A stretch of DNA of 64,000 bases from Bacilli bacterium. Lineage in GTDB: Bacteria; Bacillota_I; Bacilli_A; RFN20; CAG-826. Shown here one piece after another: positions 62,122-64,000 of this stretch; position 1 is the first letter of the stretch; every line of letters begins with the position of its first letter. Location of the stretch: NCBI GenBank assembly GCA_017502465.1, contig JAFVUY010000025.1, forward strand, positions 51,846-115,845, read 5' to 3'. Position numbers and translations under genes: made by a program. Below the pieces are notes generated by a model that saw only the letters and a list, made by a program, of their open reading frames with translations, searched no databases and had not been told where the DNA came from.

Positions 62122-62127
62122 GGAAAT

Positions 62128-62157
62128 ATATTAGCATATATTACTAAATCGTCTCAA
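62128..62157 (-). promoter_or_regulatory. promoter of ispD, leaderless type
   Basis: TTGAGA (62152-62157), an 18-base spacer and TAATAT (62128-62133). Six bases separate the -10 from the start codon, so transcription would begin at or next to the ATG. Confidence 0.6.
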
Positions 62158-62205
62158 GTGAGCTTTTAAGGGGCAAAAATCGAATATTCGAGGCAAATTA
62201 AACAA

Positions 62206-62233
62206 AAGACCAAGGATTTAAAGCCTTAGTCTT
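62206..62233 (-). terminator. terminator after the fucose-isomerase-like gene
   Basis: AAGACTAAGG and CCTTGGTCTT pair (one T-G) with an 8-base loop, followed by TTGTTTAA on the minus strand. Confidence 0.7.
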
Positions 62234-62257
62234 GATCAAAATTTATATGTTTACTAG

Positions 62258-63481
62258 TTATTCTTTATCTTTTTTTGTTTCGTATAAAGATAAACTCAAT
62301 TCAATGTATTGTAAAAAGTCTCTATAATAATCCCCATAAGAAATAACGACATGATTACCAAAAGGAATAGTCGCGAACGCCATAACGCTACGAGGATCAA
62401 AACTCATTGAGATTTGACTTCTACAATATCCTTCATACGATTCATTTTTATTGATGTTTCCAGAAACCGCTAAAACGGTTTTTAAATCTGGACATAATTT
62501 AACTACGCTAGCCCTAACTGTATCAAGTTCGCCTTTAATACCTATGCCAAGTTTAGATTCAAAATGAGTGTCCAAAGTGTAACTACGACACATATTTAAC
62601 GGAAGTGTACAGTGAGAAAATAATATTTCTTTTTTATCAAATTCCAAAGAGCTTGGATTAGCTTGGAATGAGGAAAATCCACTGACTTTTTGCATTATAT
62701 ACATCGTAATCATTGTAGGAACATCGCCTTCGCAAGTTGCAACGATATTTTCTTGATTTAATAAAGCAAGCGCTAAGCAAGATGTGGTTTTATGACTTGA
62801 AAGCAAATCAAAACATCTAATGGTTAAGCCATCCAAATTATATAGATTAATTAATCTTTTTAAAGCACTATAAATGTATAATGCGGAATTCAATCTATTC
62901 ACATCATTATGAACTTTTTCAAGTAATTCATCATATATTTTGATATCAGAAAGGATTTCTTTATTGATTTCATCAATAAATTCTTCATAAGGGATATCAA
63001 CAATATCAATAAAGAATTTTTCTTTAACTTCTTTATAATCAACTTTTGAGGCAATTAACCAATCGCTTGGTTTACCAATTACACCTAATCTAGAACCTTT
63101 TATTTCTTCGCGAGTCATAAGGAAATTGGAGACATTTTTTAAAAATGAAACACATTCATCTTTACTACCCAAAATCATAATCGCTTGTATGTTATTAAGG
63201 TGACAATATGTATTAATTTCAAGAGTTGCAGGTAAAGAATTATATTTTGAACTTTGTAAAATTAAAATAGGTTCAGTTAATGAAGGTAAAAGTTCGACAA
63301 ATTTAGCTTCGCTTCCTCCAGATTCAACAAACACCAAATTAATAGGAGAATCTGTTTCGCTTGTAAGTTCGATGTCATCTGACGCTAAAGCGATATTTAT
63401 GTCATCAATATATTGATTAGAGTATTGTTCTCTTTCTAAATCTTCTATATCGGAATGGATGCGGAACAATTTTATCTTCAT
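62258..63481 (-). CDS. L-fucose/arabinose isomerase-like protein
   Basis: The product is 407 residues. The second half resembles the L-fucose isomerase family: GLTIRCFDLLSSHKTTSCLAL, then ATCEGDVPTMITMYIMQ, ILFSHCTLPLNM, and a final FGNHVVISYGDY. The Glu and His that bind the metal in fucose isomerase appear kept (CEGD and the SHC and GNH positions). A sugar isomerase function is possible, but many relatives are uncharacterised. AAGGAGG precedes the start. The rRNA operon ends just upstream. Confidence 0.65.
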   Translation of the reverse strand: MKIKLFRIHSDIEDLEREQYSNQYIDDINIALASDDIELTSETDSPINLVFVESGGSEAKFVELLPSLTEPILILQSSKYNSLPATLEINTYCHLNNIQAIMILGSKDECVSFLKNVSNFLMTREEIKGSRLGVIGKPSDWLIASKVDYKEVKEKFFIDIVDIPYEEFIDEINKEILSDIKIYDELLEKVHNDVNRLNSALYIYSALKRLINLYNLDGLTIRCFDLLSSHKTTSCLALALLNQENIVATCEGDVPTMITMYIMQKVSGFSSFQANPSSLEFDKKEILFSHCTLPLNMCRSYTLDTHFESKLGIGIKGELDTVRASVVKLCPDLKTVLAVSGNINKNESYEGYCRSQISMSFDPRSVMAFATIPFGNHVVISYGDYYRDFLQYIELSLSLYETKKDKE

Positions 63482-63510
63482 TAAATTAACCTCCTTGAGA
63501 AATAAAAAAA

Positions 63511-63615
63511 GCCCGGCAGCTCGCTATCTTGTCAAATAGATATTTTCGCCACTACGGTGCTTAACTTCTGTGTTCGAGATGGGAACAGGTGATCCACCGC
63601 GCCATCGCCACCGGA
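63511..63615 (-). rRNA. rrf: 5S ribosomal RNA
   Basis: The minus strand reads TCCGGTGGCGATGGCGCGGTGG at the 5' end (given here as TCCGGTGGCGATGGCGC), with the conserved CACCTGTTCCCATCTCGAAC and the closing GAGCTGCCGGGC, followed by a T run that ends the operon. Confidence 0.95.
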
Positions 63616-63726
63616 CTTTTTTAATTAGAGAGATTGCTCTCTCAAAACTGAATATTATCACATAATCTTAATCTGTTAAATAGAAACTTAAATCTTATTT
63701 ATAAATTTTTAGTAAAAATCTTAGAA

Positions 63727-64000
63727 ATTAAGTCCTCGACCTATTAGTATCAGTCTGCTGAATGCCTCGCAGCACTTACACATCTGACCTATCAACCTAG
63801 TCACTTTCTAGGGGTCTTACTTCTTGCGAATGGGAAGTCTCATCTTAAGGCTGGCTTCACGCTTAGATGCTTTCAGCGTTTATCCATTCCATAGTTAGCT
63901 ACCCAGCCATGCCACTGGCGTGACAACTGATATACCATTGCTATGTCCATTCCGGTCCTCTCGTACTAAGAACAGATCCTTTCAAACTTCCTACGCCCAC
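63727..64000 (-). rRNA. rrl: 23S ribosomal RNA, 3' end (runs off the window)
   Basis: The minus strand ends GACTGATACTAATAGGTCGA and GGACTTAA, the well-known 3' end of bacterial 23S rRNA; the rest of the window to 64000 continues with conserved 23S sequence. About 110 bases separate it from 5S, with no tRNA between. Confidence 0.97.

Overview
The window is a low-GC Firmicutes-type chromosome segment using the standard code (TGA is a stop). It most resembles an uncultured gut lineage of Bacilli close to the Mollicutes/Erysipelotrichia. The reasons are: a conserved Bacillus-type housekeeping order from yloU to polC, a PolC-type replicase, very A+T-rich spacers, and several genes absent from their usual places (uppS, smc, fabD-fabG-acpP, proS). 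Species cannot be named from the sequence.

Positions 1-6300 are an accessory region: the start of a RhuM-family gene, a tightly packed cassette of three unrecognised genes (two with membrane segments), and upstream of it in the same direction a compact PolC-family polymerase with no exonuclease, OB or zinc-finger module and a degenerate PHP domain. Positions about 6300-28655 are the late half of an HK97-like siphophage prophage, all on the minus strand. In transcription order it has an HNH fragment, TerS, TerL, a cytosine methyltransferase, S-adenosylmethionine synthetase, a leucine-rich-repeat protein, portal, protease, capsid, connectors, major tail protein, a frameshifted tail chaperone, tape measure, Dit, hub and baseplate proteins, a nucleotidyltransferase-like protein, holin genes, and then two overlapping large serine recombinases. 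No endolysin and no early, replication or repressor module is visible. The right border coincides with the 3' end of a tRNA-Leu gene and cuts the HNH gene.

Positions 28653-31615 hold four tRNAs (Leu-CAA, Arg-CCG, Leu-CAG, Pro-CGG) around a two-gene unit, an acyl-CoA synthetase-like ligase and a DUF1624 membrane protein. Positions 31617-62121 carry the core block polC, rseP, dxr, cdsA, frr, pyrH, tsf, rpsB, xerC, topA, dprA, rnhB, rbgA, lepB, rplS, then rpsP-khpA-rimM-trmD inverted in place, then ffh, ylxM, ftsY, rnc, plsX, recG, a membrane protein, fakA-like, asp23-like and ispD. A fucose-isomerase-like gene follows, and then the end of an rRNA operon (5S and the 3' end of 23S, minus strand).

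The core block couples translation (ribosomal proteins, EF-Ts, Frr, RimM, TrmD), protein export (Ffh, FtsY, LepB), lipid precursor synthesis (PlsX, CdsA, FakA-like, Dxr, IspD) and DNA maintenance (PolC, TopA, XerC, DprA, RnhB, RecG). Several core genes lack a Shine-Dalgarno site and have a -10 box only 6-9 bases before the start codon, which suggests leaderless mRNAs. All calls come from reading the sequence by eye; no database search was run.
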